In this document: one piece after another, positions 8,547 through 17,303 of the stretch
Numbering within the stretch: the stretch's first letter is position 1
Layout: each line of letters begins with the position of its first letter
Notes under the pieces: model-generated
The model's database searches: none
Seen by the model: only the letters and a program-made list of their open reading frames with translations
Told to the model about the DNA's origin: nothing
Assembly (NCBI GenBank): GCA_927407015.1
Contig: CAKMJT010000001.1
Span: 1-64,000, forward strand
DNA from: an uncultured Proteiniphilum sp.
GTDB lineage: Bacteria; Bacteroidota; Bacteroidia; Bacteroidales; Dysgonomonadaceae
Reading direction: 5' to 3'
Length of the DNA: 64,000 nucleotides
Made by a program: the position numbers and the translations under genes

Positions 8547-11006
8547 ATGCCAAAAGTTCAAATCATTGATCCGTCGCAAGTCCGTAAGCCGGGGTTTGTA
8601 GAGTTTCAGCCCATCCCCGTCAATCAGTATCAAAAGAGCGTCGCAGAAGAAAAAGAGAATTTCACCCACGAAGAGTTCAAAGCCATCTACCATGATATGG
8701 TGTTGATCCGTGAGTTTGAAACCATGTTGAACCTGATTAAAATCAAAGGTGAATACAACGGTACATCCTATAACCATCCCGGTCCGGCACACCTCTCCAT
8801 CGGTCAGGAGTCGGCTGCGGTGGGTATGGCCTGGACACTGACGGTGGATGATTTTATTTTCGGGAGTCACCGTTCTCACGGTGAGATTCTGGCCAAGGGA
8901 ATGTCGGCCATCCATAAGCTGGATGACGGTCAGCTTACTACGATCATGGAAACATTTTTCGACGGAACGGTCTATGAGATCGTAAAAAAAGATTTTAACG
9001 GCCCGGTGAAAGAGCTGGCAAAAAGATTTTTGGTATACGGCACACTTGCGGAGATCTTTGCCCGCAAGACCGGATTCAACAGGGGACTGGGCGGCTCCAT
9101 GCATGCCTTTTTTACGCCCTTCGGCGTCTATCCCAACAATGCCATCGTGGGCGGTTCGGGCGACATTGCCGTGGGTGCGGCACTTTACAAGAAAGTGAAC
9201 CGTAAACCGGGACTGGTGGTAGCCAATATCGGCGATGCCTCGCTGGCTTGCGGCCCGGTGTGGGAGGGAATCTCCTTCGCCGCCATGGATCAGTTCCGCG
9301 AACTATGGGAAGGAGAGATGCAGGGCGGTCTTCCCGTGATCATCAACATCATGAACAACCAATACGGCATGGGCGGGCAGACTGCCGGCGAGACCATGGG
9401 CTACGGTATTGCAGCACGCATTGGTGCCGGCGTGAATGCCGACCAGATGCATGCCGAGCGGGTCGATGGCTACAATCCCCTGGCCGTGATTGATGCCTAC
9501 AAACGAAAACGCAAGGTGATTGAAGAAAAGCGAGGACCGGTCTTGCTGGATGTGCTTACCTATCGTTACAGCGGTCACTCTCCTTCCGATGCGTCCTCCT
9601 ATCGGACCAAGGAAGAGGTGGAGGCCTGGGAAGCACAGGACTGCATCCGCAGCTACGGTGAACAGTTACAGGAGGCTGAGGTGGCCACGCCGGCTGATCT
9701 GGACAACATCTCCGATGAAATCCGCAAGCTGGTGAATGAGATGTTCCTGCTGGCCATCAACGAGGAAGTATCTCCGCGCATGGACAATGCTGACATCATT
9801 GGTGAGATGATGTTCTCCAACGGATCGGTGGATTCTTTTTCCGATGAAAAACCGGATGTACTGATGCCGATGGATGAAAATTCCCGCGTGAAAAAGATAG
9901 CCGGTAAGGAGCGTTTCGCCTTCGATGCGGAAGGAAAACCGTTCAGCAAGATGAAGCAATACCAGTTGCGCGACGGCATATTCGAGGCGATTATCGACCG
10001 GTTTTATAAAGATGCATCTCTCATCGCTTATGGTGAGGAAAACCGCGACTGGGGCGGTGCCTTTGCCGTTTACGGCGGACTGACGGAGGCGTTGCCTTAT
10101 CACCGACTGTTCAACTCACCCATCTCGGAAGCCTCCATCGTGGGTACCGCCATTGGTTATGCCATGTGTGGCGGACGGGTGATTCCTGAGATCATGTACT
10201 GTGATTTTATCGGAAGGGCGGGGGATGAGATCTTCAACCAGCTGCCCAAGTGGCAGGCCATGAGCGGCAACGTACTCAAAATGCCGGTGGTGGTGCGCGT
10301 ATCGGTAGGATCGAAATATGGGGCGCAGCACTCGCAGGACTGGACCTCGCTGGTGGCACATATCCCCGGCATCAAGGTTTGCTTCCCGGTGACACCTTAT
10401 GATGCCAAGGGGTTGATGAACGCCGCACTGCAGGGTACCGATCCGGTGATCTTTTTCGAGAGTCAGCGTATTTACGATATAGGGGAGCAATTCCATAAAG
10501 GAGGCGTACCTGAAGGATATTATGAAATTCCGCTGGGTGATCCCGATGTGAAGAAGGAGGGGAGTGATATCACCTTCCTGACCGTCGGTCACACCCTCTA
10601 TCCCGCCCTGAAGGCGGCAAAAGAACTGGAAGAGCGTTTCAGTATGAGTGCCGAAGTGATCGACGCCCGCTCACTGGTGCCCTTCAACTACGAGAAGGTG
10701 ATTGCATCGGTGAAAAAGACGGGGAAGATCATTGTGGCCGGTGACGCTACTACCCGCGGTTCGTTCCTGAACGATCTGGCTGCCAGCATCGGCCAGCTGG
10801 CATTCGACTATCTCGATGCCCCCGTGTGCGTACTGGGTTCACGCAACTGGGTCACGCCGGCACACGAACTGGAAGAGTTCTTCTTCCCGCAGCCGGGCTG
10901 GTTCATCGATATGATCCATGAACGGATTCAACCGCTCAGGGATTATATTCCCGGACAGAACTTCACCGACGGTGAGATGGTGAAACGGGCAAAAAAAGGG
11001 ATTTGA
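8547..11006 (+). CDS. Fused 2-oxoacid dehydrogenase E1 alpha-beta
   Basis: This single 819-aa polypeptide carries a thiamine-diphosphate E1 alpha half (about residues 40-400) and an E1 beta half (about 465-800). The alpha half has the GGSMHAFF segment and a ThDP/Mg motif that reads GDAS...NNQYGMGG, so the usual second Gly of GDG is Ala. The beta half has the ThDP-activating Glu region YGEENRDWGG and the transketolase C-terminal domain. A segment of about 40 residues between the SHRSHGEILAKG helix and GGSMHAFF is longer than in ordinary E1 alpha. It decarboxylates a 2-oxoacid (or acetoin-type substrate) and reductively acylates E2. Fusion keeps subunits equimolar. The substrate is unknown. Confidence 0.9.
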   Translation: MPKVQIIDPSQVRKPGFVEFQPIPVNQYQKSVAEEKENFTHEEFKAIYHDMVLIREFETMLNLIKIKGEYNGTSYNHPGPAHLSIGQESAAVGMAWTLTVDDFIFGSHRSHGEILAKGMSAIHKLDDGQLTTIMETFFDGTVYEIVKKDFNGPVKELAKRFLVYGTLAEIFARKTGFNRGLGGSMHAFFTPFGVYPNNAIVGGSGDIAVGAALYKKVNRKPGLVVANIGDASLACGPVWEGISFAAMDQFRELWEGEMQGGLPVIINIMNNQYGMGGQTAGETMGYGIAARIGAGVNADQMHAERVDGYNPLAVIDAYKRKRKVIEEKRGPVLLDVLTYRYSGHSPSDASSYRTKEEVEAWEAQDCIRSYGEQLQEAEVATPADLDNISDEIRKLVNEMFLLAINEEVSPRMDNADIIGEMMFSNGSVDSFSDEKPDVLMPMDENSRVKKIAGKERFAFDAEGKPFSKMKQYQLRDGIFEAIIDRFYKDASLIAYGEENRDWGGAFAVYGGLTEALPYHRLFNSPISEASIVGTAIGYAMCGGRVIPEIMYCDFIGRAGDEIFNQLPKWQAMSGNVLKMPVVVRVSVGSKYGAQHSQDWTSLVAHIPGIKVCFPVTPYDAKGLMNAALQGTDPVIFFESQRIYDIGEQFHKGGVPEGYYEIPLGDPDVKKEGSDITFLTVGHTLYPALKAAKELEERFSMSAEVIDARSLVPFNYEKVIASVKKTGKIIVAGDATTRGSFLNDLAASIGQLAFDYLDAPVCVLGSRNWVTPAHELEEFFFPQPGWFIDMIHERIQPLRDYIPGQNFTDGEMVKRAKKGI

Positions 11007-11009
11007 TAA

Positions 11010-11031
11010 GATGATCCGGTGATGTGATGAT
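11010..11031 (+). repeat. 22-base post-stop element, copy 2
   Basis: GATGATCCGGTGATGTGATG(AT) lies four bases after the E1 stop. It is a 19/22 match to the element at the E2 stop (6965-6986). Confidence 0.5.
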
Positions 11032-11046
11032 TCATCAACAGATCAA

Positions 11047-11094
11047 CTAATCTGCTAATCGACTAATCAACTAATCTGCTAATCTGCTAATCAA
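11047..11094 (+). repeat. Six tandem octamers before the PHP gene
   Basis: Six perfect-phase 8-base units CTAATCNN (TG, GA, AA, TG, TG, AA) end three bases before the ATG at 11098. They therefore occupy the ribosome-binding region. Confidence 0.75.
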
Positions 11095-11097
11095 TTT

Positions 11098-12267
11098 ATG
11101 ATATTGAATGTAAATGCCCATTTGCATACCCCTTATTCCTTTAGTGCTTTCCGGGATATCGATGATGCGCTGGACAGGGCGGTTGCCGAAGGAGTTAAAG
11201 TGTTGGGGATCAATGATTTCTACACCACTGAAGGGTATGAGGAGTGGGCTGAAGGATGTAAAAAAAGGCAGCTCTATCCGCTTTTTGGTATCGAATTTAT
11301 CAGCCTGAACGAATCGGATCAGAAAGCCGGATTACGGGTGAATGACCCTGCCAATCCCGGTCGCACCTATCTCAGCGGAAAGGGAATGTCCTATCCTTTC
11401 CGGCTGGCAGAACCTTATGCTACGCAACTCTCAGCCGTACAAGCCGCATCAAACAGGCAGGTGGAGGCGATGTGCAGGAAACTGAACGATTATCTCCGGC
11501 ATAAGCAGGTAGATATCACACTCGATGTGGCACAGATCAGGAATGAACTGACCAAAGGATCCCTCCGTGAACGTCATCTGGCGAAAGCACTGCGGCTGGC
11601 AGTATATACGGCTTGTGATAATGATGTCTCTGCGGTACAATCGGTTTTGGAGAATCTTTTCGATGGAAAGGCAGTAAAATCTTTGTTGAACGATATAGCC
11701 GGTGTGGAGAACGAAATTCGTTCCAACCTGCTGAAGGCAGGCGGTGTTGCGTTCGTTCCTGAAGGACACGACGCTTTTCTGCCAATGGAAAAGGTGCAGG
11801 AAATGATTGTCGCGGCAGGGGGCATTCCCACCTATCCCTTTCTGGCAGACGATGTAAATGGCAATTATACCGATTTTGAATCCAATCCGGAGCGGGTGGC
11901 AGATCAACTTACCGGGAGAGGATTTCATTCGGTTGAGTTTATTACAACACGGAATGATGTGAAGCTATTGGAAAAATATGCTTCCTCTCTCTATGAGCAG
12001 GGATTTGTGGTGACATTCGGCAGCGAGCACAATACACCTGCCATGGAACCCATTGAACTTTCTGCGCGGAACCATACACCATTGACCGATCGGCTGAAGC
12101 AGATCAACTATGAAGGAGCTTGTGTTATAGCGGCACACCAGCATGTTGTTGCACAGGGGCTGGATGGATATGTGGCCGGAAATGGGATGGCCGACCGTTC
12201 AAAGAGAGATGAGTTTAGGAAGTTGGGAGATTCGTTGATTAATAGTGAATGGCTTGTTAACCAGTGA
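11098..12267 (+). CDS. PHP-domain protein, putative phosphoesterase
   Basis: This 389-aa protein begins with the PHP metal motif NAHLHTPYSFS, followed by INDFYTTEGYEEW, the Glu segment FGIEFISL and, near the C-terminus, the His segment TFGSEHNTP. These are the usual metal-binding positions of the PHP superfamily (histidinol-phosphatase-like and polymerase-associated phosphoesterases). The middle of the protein, about residues 115-230, is helical and not recognised. It lies six bases before the aldolase/SDR gene. I infer that it hydrolyses a phosphorylated sugar intermediate or product. It is not a standard histidinol phosphatase. Confidence 0.7.
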   Translation: MILNVNAHLHTPYSFSAFRDIDDALDRAVAEGVKVLGINDFYTTEGYEEWAEGCKKRQLYPLFGIEFISLNESDQKAGLRVNDPANPGRTYLSGKGMSYPFRLAEPYATQLSAVQAASNRQVEAMCRKLNDYLRHKQVDITLDVAQIRNELTKGSLRERHLAKALRLAVYTACDNDVSAVQSVLENLFDGKAVKSLLNDIAGVENEIRSNLLKAGGVAFVPEGHDAFLPMEKVQEMIVAAGGIPTYPFLADDVNGNYTDFESNPERVADQLTGRGFHSVEFITTRNDVKLLEKYASSLYEQGFVVTFGSEHNTPAMEPIELSARNHTPLTDRLKQINYEGACVIAAHQHVVAQGLDGYVAGNGMADRSKRDEFRKLGDSLINSEWLVNQ

Positions 12268-12273
12268 GAAAAA

Positions 12274-14235
12274 ATGAAGGAGATTCAACAGTTAATTGAA
12301 ATATCGCAATTGTATGGACGGGACAATCGTTTTGTGATTGCCGGCGGTGGAAACACTTCCTATAAAAACAGTGAAAAAATATGGGTGAAAGCCAGCGGTT
12401 CATCACTGGCGACCATCACGGAAGAGGGTTTTGCCGTGCTGGACCGGTCCAAACTGAACCGAATGTCCGGAAAAGTCTACAGCAGCAATGCCACAGAGCG
12501 GGAAGAGCAGGTGAAAAATGACCTGGCTGAGGCTACGCTCACCAGGGATAAGCGTCCCTCTGTGGAGACATCGATGCACAATGTGATTGAATATGCTTTT
12601 GTGGTACACCTTCACCCTACCATCGTGAACGGGCTGATGTGTGCCCGCAATGCGGCATCGGAATTGGTGAGACTCTTCGGTGAGAAGATGTTGTATGTGG
12701 AATATACCGACCCCGGATATGTGCTTTTTAAGAAGGTGTATGATCAGATCAAAGCGTACCGGAAAAAATATAACCAGGAGCCTCAGGTGATCTGGCTGCA
12801 GAATCACGGTATTTTTGTGGCTGCAGACACCACAGGAGAGATCAGAACGATCTATACGGATCTGCTGACAAGGCTCGAGAACGCCATTACTCAGCCATTT
12901 CCCGCAGGGGAGAGAGAGACCTGTCGCTGCACGGAAGAGATCCTCCCAGCCCTGAGAATGATGCTGTCAGATAGCGGATTGAAGACATTGAGAGTGCGGA
13001 AAAACGAGTTGATAAAGTATTATTACGACAGCGAGAAGCATCAACAATCAATAGCCAGGCCCTTTACGCCCGATGCCATCGTCTATTGCAAATCAAATTA
13101 TATTTTCCTGAATGAAGAGACACCGGAAAAGGTGCTGCATGAAGCGGAAAAAGAGATTCCTTCTTTTACCCAAAAACATGGATATCTGCCTAAAGTGCTG
13201 TTGATAAAAGGGATCGGTCTGGTTGCCGTGGGCGATAATGCCGGACAGTGCAACACCATCCTCGATGTCTTTGAGGATGCGATGAAGATAGCCTGCCTGG
13301 CTCAGTCGTTCGGTGGTGAGCACCCGATGACCGCGACGCAGATTGATTTTATTGATCATTGGGAAGTGGAGTACTACCGGCGTAGTGTGGCTGCCGGTGT
13401 TACCAGGGGTCGTGCAGAGAATAAAACCATTGTGATTACCGGTGCTGCCCAGGGATTTGGTGAGGGTATTGGCCGCTGTCTCTTGCAGGAGGGAGCGAAT
13501 ATTGTCATTGCCGACCTGAATGAACAGGCGGGCAGGGCGACTGCAGACCTTTTCAACACGATGGCGAAAAGTAACCGGGCTGTTTTTATCAAGACGAATG
13601 TGGCTGATATGACGAGCCTGGAGCATCTGATGCACGAAACCGTTTGTCAGTTCGGGGCTATTGACTGTTTTATCAGCAATGCCGGTGTTCTGCGTGCCGG
13701 TGGACTGGAGGATATGACACCCGCCAATTTCGATTTTGTCACTAAAATCAATTATAGTGCCTATTTCTATTGCACCAGGGTGGTCAGCAGCATCATGAAA
13801 TTGCAAACAAAATATGCTAAGGATAATTACTATGCCGATATCATCCAGATCAACTCCAAATCAGGACTGGAAGGGAGCAAAGCCAACTTTGCCTATGCGG
13901 GAGGCAAGTTCGGAGGGATCGGGCTGACGCAATCCTTTGCTCTGGAGCTGGCCCCATACCGCATCAAGGTGAATGCCGTTTGTCCGGGTAACTTTTACGA
14001 AGGCCCTCTCTGGAGTGACCCGGAGAACGGGCTTTTTGTACAGTACCTGCAGGCAGGGAAAGTACCCGGTGCGAAAACCATAGCGGATGTGAAGGAGTTC
14101 TATCTCGCTAAAGTGCCTATGCGAAAAGGATGTACGCCAGAGGATGTGACCAGGGGAGTTCTCTATCTGATGGAACAGTGCGGCGAGACGGGACAGGCGC
14201 TACCTATCACCGGCGGACAGGTGATGTTGAATTAA
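12274..14235 (+). CDS. Bifunctional class II aldolase / short-chain dehydrogenase
   Basis: This 653-aa fusion has two parts. The N-terminal part (about 1-380) is a class II aldolase-type domain with all key elements: GGGNTS, the Glu in RPSVETSMH, the zinc His pair in VVHLHPT and the third His in LQNHGIF. The C-terminal part (about 385-653) is an SDR with TGAAQGFG, NAGVL, INSKSG and YAGGK. Its sequence INSKSG...FAYAGGKFGGIGLTQS and the ending GGQVML resemble sorbitol-6-phosphate 2-dehydrogenase (SrlD) more than generic SDRs. Similar fusions in rhamnose loci act as rhamnulose-1-phosphate aldolase/lactaldehyde dehydrogenase, and the adjacent rha operon lacks its own aldolase. That role is possible, but a ketose- or polyol-phosphate substrate fits the SrlD-like half equally well. 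Confidence 0.8.
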   Translation: MKEIQQLIEISQLYGRDNRFVIAGGGNTSYKNSEKIWVKASGSSLATITEEGFAVLDRSKLNRMSGKVYSSNATEREEQVKNDLAEATLTRDKRPSVETSMHNVIEYAFVVHLHPTIVNGLMCARNAASELVRLFGEKMLYVEYTDPGYVLFKKVYDQIKAYRKKYNQEPQVIWLQNHGIFVAADTTGEIRTIYTDLLTRLENAITQPFPAGERETCRCTEEILPALRMMLSDSGLKTLRVRKNELIKYYYDSEKHQQSIARPFTPDAIVYCKSNYIFLNEETPEKVLHEAEKEIPSFTQKHGYLPKVLLIKGIGLVAVGDNAGQCNTILDVFEDAMKIACLAQSFGGEHPMTATQIDFIDHWEVEYYRRSVAAGVTRGRAENKTIVITGAAQGFGEGIGRCLLQEGANIVIADLNEQAGRATADLFNTMAKSNRAVFIKTNVADMTSLEHLMHETVCQFGAIDCFISNAGVLRAGGLEDMTPANFDFVTKINYSAYFYCTRVVSSIMKLQTKYAKDNYYADIIQINSKSGLEGSKANFAYAGGKFGGIGLTQSFALELAPYRIKVNAVCPGNFYEGPLWSDPENGLFVQYLQAGKVPGAKTIADVKEFYLAKVPMRKGCTPEDVTRGVLYLMEQCGETGQALPITGGQVMLN

Positions 14236-14250
14236 TTAATCACAGCAAAT

Positions 14251-15546
14251 ATGAAAACAAGAGCAGTTCGACTTTACGGCAAAAAAGACCTTCGGATGGA
14301 GGAGTTCGATTTGCCACAGATTAAAGAGAATGAAATCCTGGCCAAAGTGGTCTCCGACTCACTGTGTATGTCCTCCTACAAGGCATCCACGCAGGGAACC
14401 GATCATAAGCGTATCCCCGGTGACGTGGCAGATAACCCCATCATCATCGGACATGAGTTTGCCGGTGAGCTGCTGGAAGTAGGGGCTAAATGGGCAGACA
14501 CGTTCAAACCCGGTGATAAATTCTCCATCCAGCCGGCGCTCTATTACGAAGACGGACCGGTTGGCATACTGAGTGCACCGGGCTACAGCTACAAATACAT
14601 CGGGGGTGATGCCACCTACGTGGTCATACCCAACGAGGTGATGGAACAAAACTGCCTGCTGCCCTATCAGGGAGAGGGATATTATCCCGCTTCGCTGGCA
14701 GAGCCGCTCTCCTGTGTGATTGGTGCCATGCATGCCAACTATCACACAACCCCGGGTAGCTACGCACACAGGATGGAGATTATGGACGGTGGGAAAATGG
14801 CTATACTGGCGGGAGTGGGACCTATGGGTCTTGCGGCTGTCAACTATGTACTTCGCCGTGAGGATCGCAAACCTTCTTTGTTGGTGGTGACCGATGTGGA
14901 CCAGACGCGTCTGGATCGCGCAGCGACGATCTATACCGTTGAATTCGCTGCTTCGCGGGGCATTGACCTGCGCTATATAAATACCGGAAAAATGGATAAT
15001 CCGGTGAAAGAACTGAAGGGCATCAGCGGTGATACAGGATTTGACGATGTCTTCGTGTTCGCCCCCGTGAGACCGGTAGTAGAGCAGGGGGATGCCATCC
15101 TTGCCTTCGACGGCTGCCTCAACTTCTTTGCCGGCCCGGGTGACCCCAACTTCAGTGCGATGTTTAATTTTTATAACGTCCATTATGCCTATACCCATAT
15201 TGTAGGTACCAGTGGAGGTAATAACGACGATATGGTGGAGGCACTCGATATCATGAGCCGGGGACTTGACCCTGCTGGTCTGGTGACACATATCGGCGGA
15301 CTGGATGCAGTGGCTGAGGCCACCAATCATCTGCCCGATATTCCGGGAGGAAAGAAATTGATCTATACCCATCTGTCGATGCCGCTGACCCCCATTGCCG
15401 ACTTTGAAAAACTGGGTGAGTCCAGCGAACTGTTCCGTGAGCTGGCACTGATCTGCCATAAACACAACGGATTATGGAGCGTAGAGGCAGAATCATACCT
15501 GCTCAATCATTTCGGAAATCAGAAAGAGTTAGAAGTTGAAAGTTAA
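14251..15546 (+). CDS. SorE-like zinc-dependent dehydrogenase
   Basis: This 431-aa medium-chain dehydrogenase has the catalytic zinc ligands in DSLCMSSYK and IIGHEFAGE and the nucleotide motif AGVGPMGLAAV. The four-Cys structural zinc loop is absent. The overall sequence, including MEQNCLLPYQGEGY, EPLSCVIGA, DGCLNFFAGP and VGTSGGNNDDM, resembles L-sorbose-1-phosphate reductase (SorE). It begins 15 bases after the aldolase/SDR stop. SorE reduces a ketose 1-phosphate to a polyol phosphate, and the upstream SrlD-like domain would do the complementary oxidation. The two may therefore epimerise a sugar phosphate. The last codons and stop are part of a 15-base repeat array. Confidence 0.75.
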   Translation: MKTRAVRLYGKKDLRMEEFDLPQIKENEILAKVVSDSLCMSSYKASTQGTDHKRIPGDVADNPIIIGHEFAGELLEVGAKWADTFKPGDKFSIQPALYYEDGPVGILSAPGYSYKYIGGDATYVVIPNEVMEQNCLLPYQGEGYYPASLAEPLSCVIGAMHANYHTTPGSYAHRMEIMDGGKMAILAGVGPMGLAAVNYVLRREDRKPSLLVVTDVDQTRLDRAATIYTVEFAASRGIDLRYINTGKMDNPVKELKGISGDTGFDDVFVFAPVRPVVEQGDAILAFDGCLNFFAGPGDPNFSAMFNFYNVHYAYTHIVGTSGGNNDDMVEALDIMSRGLDPAGLVTHIGGLDAVAEATNHLPDIPGGKKLIYTHLSMPLTPIADFEKLGESSELFRELALICHKHNGLWSVEAESYLLNHFGNQKELEVES

Positions 15547-15579
15547 AAGGTTGAAAGTTAAAAGGTTGAAAGTTAGAAA
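15535..15579 (+). repeat. 15-base tandem repeat overlapping the dehydrogenase stop
   Basis: Three copies of GTTGAAAGTTAAAAG (the third with one change) run in perfect 15-base phase. The first copy contains the final codons and stop of the upstream gene. Confidence 0.7.
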
Positions 15580-15606
15580 GTTTAAAGTTAAAAGTCAAAA
15601 AAAATG

Positions 15607-15660
15607 AAAACTGATCGATAAACCCCAAAACGCTGACAGCATTATCAACCCAACTAAAAG
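15607..15660 (+). repeat. 54-base direct repeat, copy 1
   Basis: This copy begins AAAACTGATCGATAAACC and ends CAACCCAACTAAAAG. It matches 15749-15802 with two mismatches. Each copy is immediately followed by a heptamer array. Confidence 0.75.
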
Positions 15661-15746
<86 letters not shown>

Positions 15747-15748
15747 AA

Positions 15749-15836
15749 AAAACTGATCGATAAACCCAAAAACGCTGAAAGCATTATCAACCCAACTAAA
15801 AGCTGACAGCTGACTGCTGAAAGCTGAAAACTGAAT
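15749..15836 (+). repeat. 54-base direct repeat copy 2 plus second heptamer array
   Basis: Copy 2 (15749-15802) is followed by GCTGACA, GCTGACT, two GCTGAAA and ACTGAAT (15802-15836), ending two bases before the next ATG. The block plus heptamers is thus duplicated. Confidence 0.7.
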
Positions 15837-15838
15837 AT

Positions 15839-17137
15839 ATGAAACAATTAGATGTGAATTTAATGCATCCGGTGGAACAGATCAATGTGATCATCGGCAG
15901 AATATACAAGAGTGGAATGACTACCACCTCGGGAGGTAACATCTCTGTCAGGGATAAGAACGGTGATATCTGGATTACTCCCTCGGGAGTAGACAAAGGG
16001 TCTCTCACCGTAAAAGATATCATGCAGGTGAAAAAAGACGGCACCCTCATAGGTCTGCATAAACCCTCATCGGAACTGCCTTTTCACAAAGCGATCTACG
16101 AAGAGCGTCCCGAGCTAATGGCCATTATCCATGCACATCCACCCGCCCTGGTCGCTTTCAGTATAGCCGGTATTGTCCCCGACACGAAAATAGTTCCGCA
16201 GGCACACAATATCTGCGGAGATATCGGTTTTGCCCCTTATGGAACACCCGGAAGTGAAGACCTGGGCGAGAAAATTGCCTTTGAGTTCAAAGACAAGCGT
16301 TATAAAGCCGTGATCATGGAGAATCATGGGGTGGTACTGGGCGGTACCGATATGATGGATGCCTACCAGCGCTTTGAGACACTGGAGTTCTGTTGCCGCA
16401 CCATCGTCAATGCCAAACGACTGGGGAATGTGAACTACCTGTCAGATGAGCAGGTATCGCAATATGTGCATCACCTGCCGACGAATGTATCGCATTTCAT
16501 GGATATTGATCATCCGTCAGAGGAGCGGGCCATCCGTACCGATATGGTCAATATCATCCGCAGGGCCTGTAACCAGGGCCTGATGATATCGACTTATGGA
16601 ACAGTCTCTGTCCGCTGGAAGGATAACGACTTCCTGATTACGCCCAGCAACATTGCCCGGTGGGATATTGTGCCCAGTGATATCGTGCAAATCAAAAACG
16701 GGATGGCTGAAGCGGGCAAGATACCCAGCAGATCAGTCGCACTGCATCAGCGTATTTATCAGCTGAATCCGCAAATCAACTCCATCATCTGTACTCAACC
16801 TGTTAACCTGATGGCCCATGCCGTGAGCGGTTCAAAATTTGATGTGCGCACCATCCCCGAGAGCTGGATCTTCCTGCAGGATGTGCCTTCCATTCCTTTT
16901 GGATTGATATACAATGATGTGGATAGCGTGGCAAAGATGTTCAACAAGAATCGGGTTATACTGGTCGAGAATGACAGCGTTTTCATCACCGGTGATAAAC
17001 TGCTGAACACGTTTGATTACCTGGAGGTAGCGGAGTTCTCCGCCAACTCGCTGGTGATGGCCGCTTCTATCGGCCCGTTGCAACCTATCGGGGATGAGGA
17101 AATCGAAGATCTGCGGGTGGTGTTTAATGTGAAGTGA
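15839..17137 (+). CDS. Tandem class II aldolase protein with a degenerate second domain
   Basis: This 432-aa protein has two class II aldolase/adducin domains. Domain 1 (about 1-210) is intact: TTSGGNISV, the Glu in PSSELPFH, the zinc pair in IIHAHPPA and the third His in MENHGVVLGG, resembling fuculose- or ribulose-phosphate aldolases. Domain 2 (about 220-430) keeps the fold pattern (STYGTVSVRWKDNDFLITPS), but the equivalent positions read SRSVALH, IICTQPVN and VENDSVFITG. The Glu and all zinc His are gone. It is the last gene of the operon. Domain 1 probably cleaves or epimerises a phosphorylated sugar, and domain 2 is probably structural or a ligand sensor. Confidence 0.8.
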   Translation: MKQLDVNLMHPVEQINVIIGRIYKSGMTTTSGGNISVRDKNGDIWITPSGVDKGSLTVKDIMQVKKDGTLIGLHKPSSELPFHKAIYEERPELMAIIHAHPPALVAFSIAGIVPDTKIVPQAHNICGDIGFAPYGTPGSEDLGEKIAFEFKDKRYKAVIMENHGVVLGGTDMMDAYQRFETLEFCCRTIVNAKRLGNVNYLSDEQVSQYVHHLPTNVSHFMDIDHPSEERAIRTDMVNIIRRACNQGLMISTYGTVSVRWKDNDFLITPSNIARWDIVPSDIVQIKNGMAEAGKIPSRSVALHQRIYQLNPQINSIICTQPVNLMAHAVSGSKFDVRTIPESWIFLQDVPSIPFGLIYNDVDSVAKMFNKNRVILVENDSVFITGDKLLNTFDYLEVAEFSANSLVMAASIGPLQPIGDEEIEDLRVVFNVK

Positions 17138-17245
17138 ACGTCCGTAAACAGTTGATGTAATCGGTCTGATACCGGATAAATATCTCATAACCGGTAATAA
17201 GATCCAAAGGACCGAATCAATACATAAGGTGTCTGAATAAGGAAA

Positions 17246-17281
17246 GAGGGTGAAATCAAAGCATGTTTCACCCTCTTTTTC
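17246..17281. terminator. Bidirectional intrinsic terminator
   Basis: A perfect 10-base-pair stem (GAGGGTGAAA / TTTCACCCTC) with a 10-base loop is followed by a run of T on the plus strand. The minus strand also has a TTTCC stretch after the stem. It lies between the convergent aldolase operon and xylA and can serve both. Confidence 0.85.
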
Positions 17282-17303
17282 AATGAATACCCGATATCAC
17301 AAT

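Noticed and set aside
14359-15465. 368-aa minus-strand ORF
   Set aside because: Antisense to the SorE-like gene, which has clear dehydrogenase motifs. The antisense frame is His- and Cys-rich shadow sequence.
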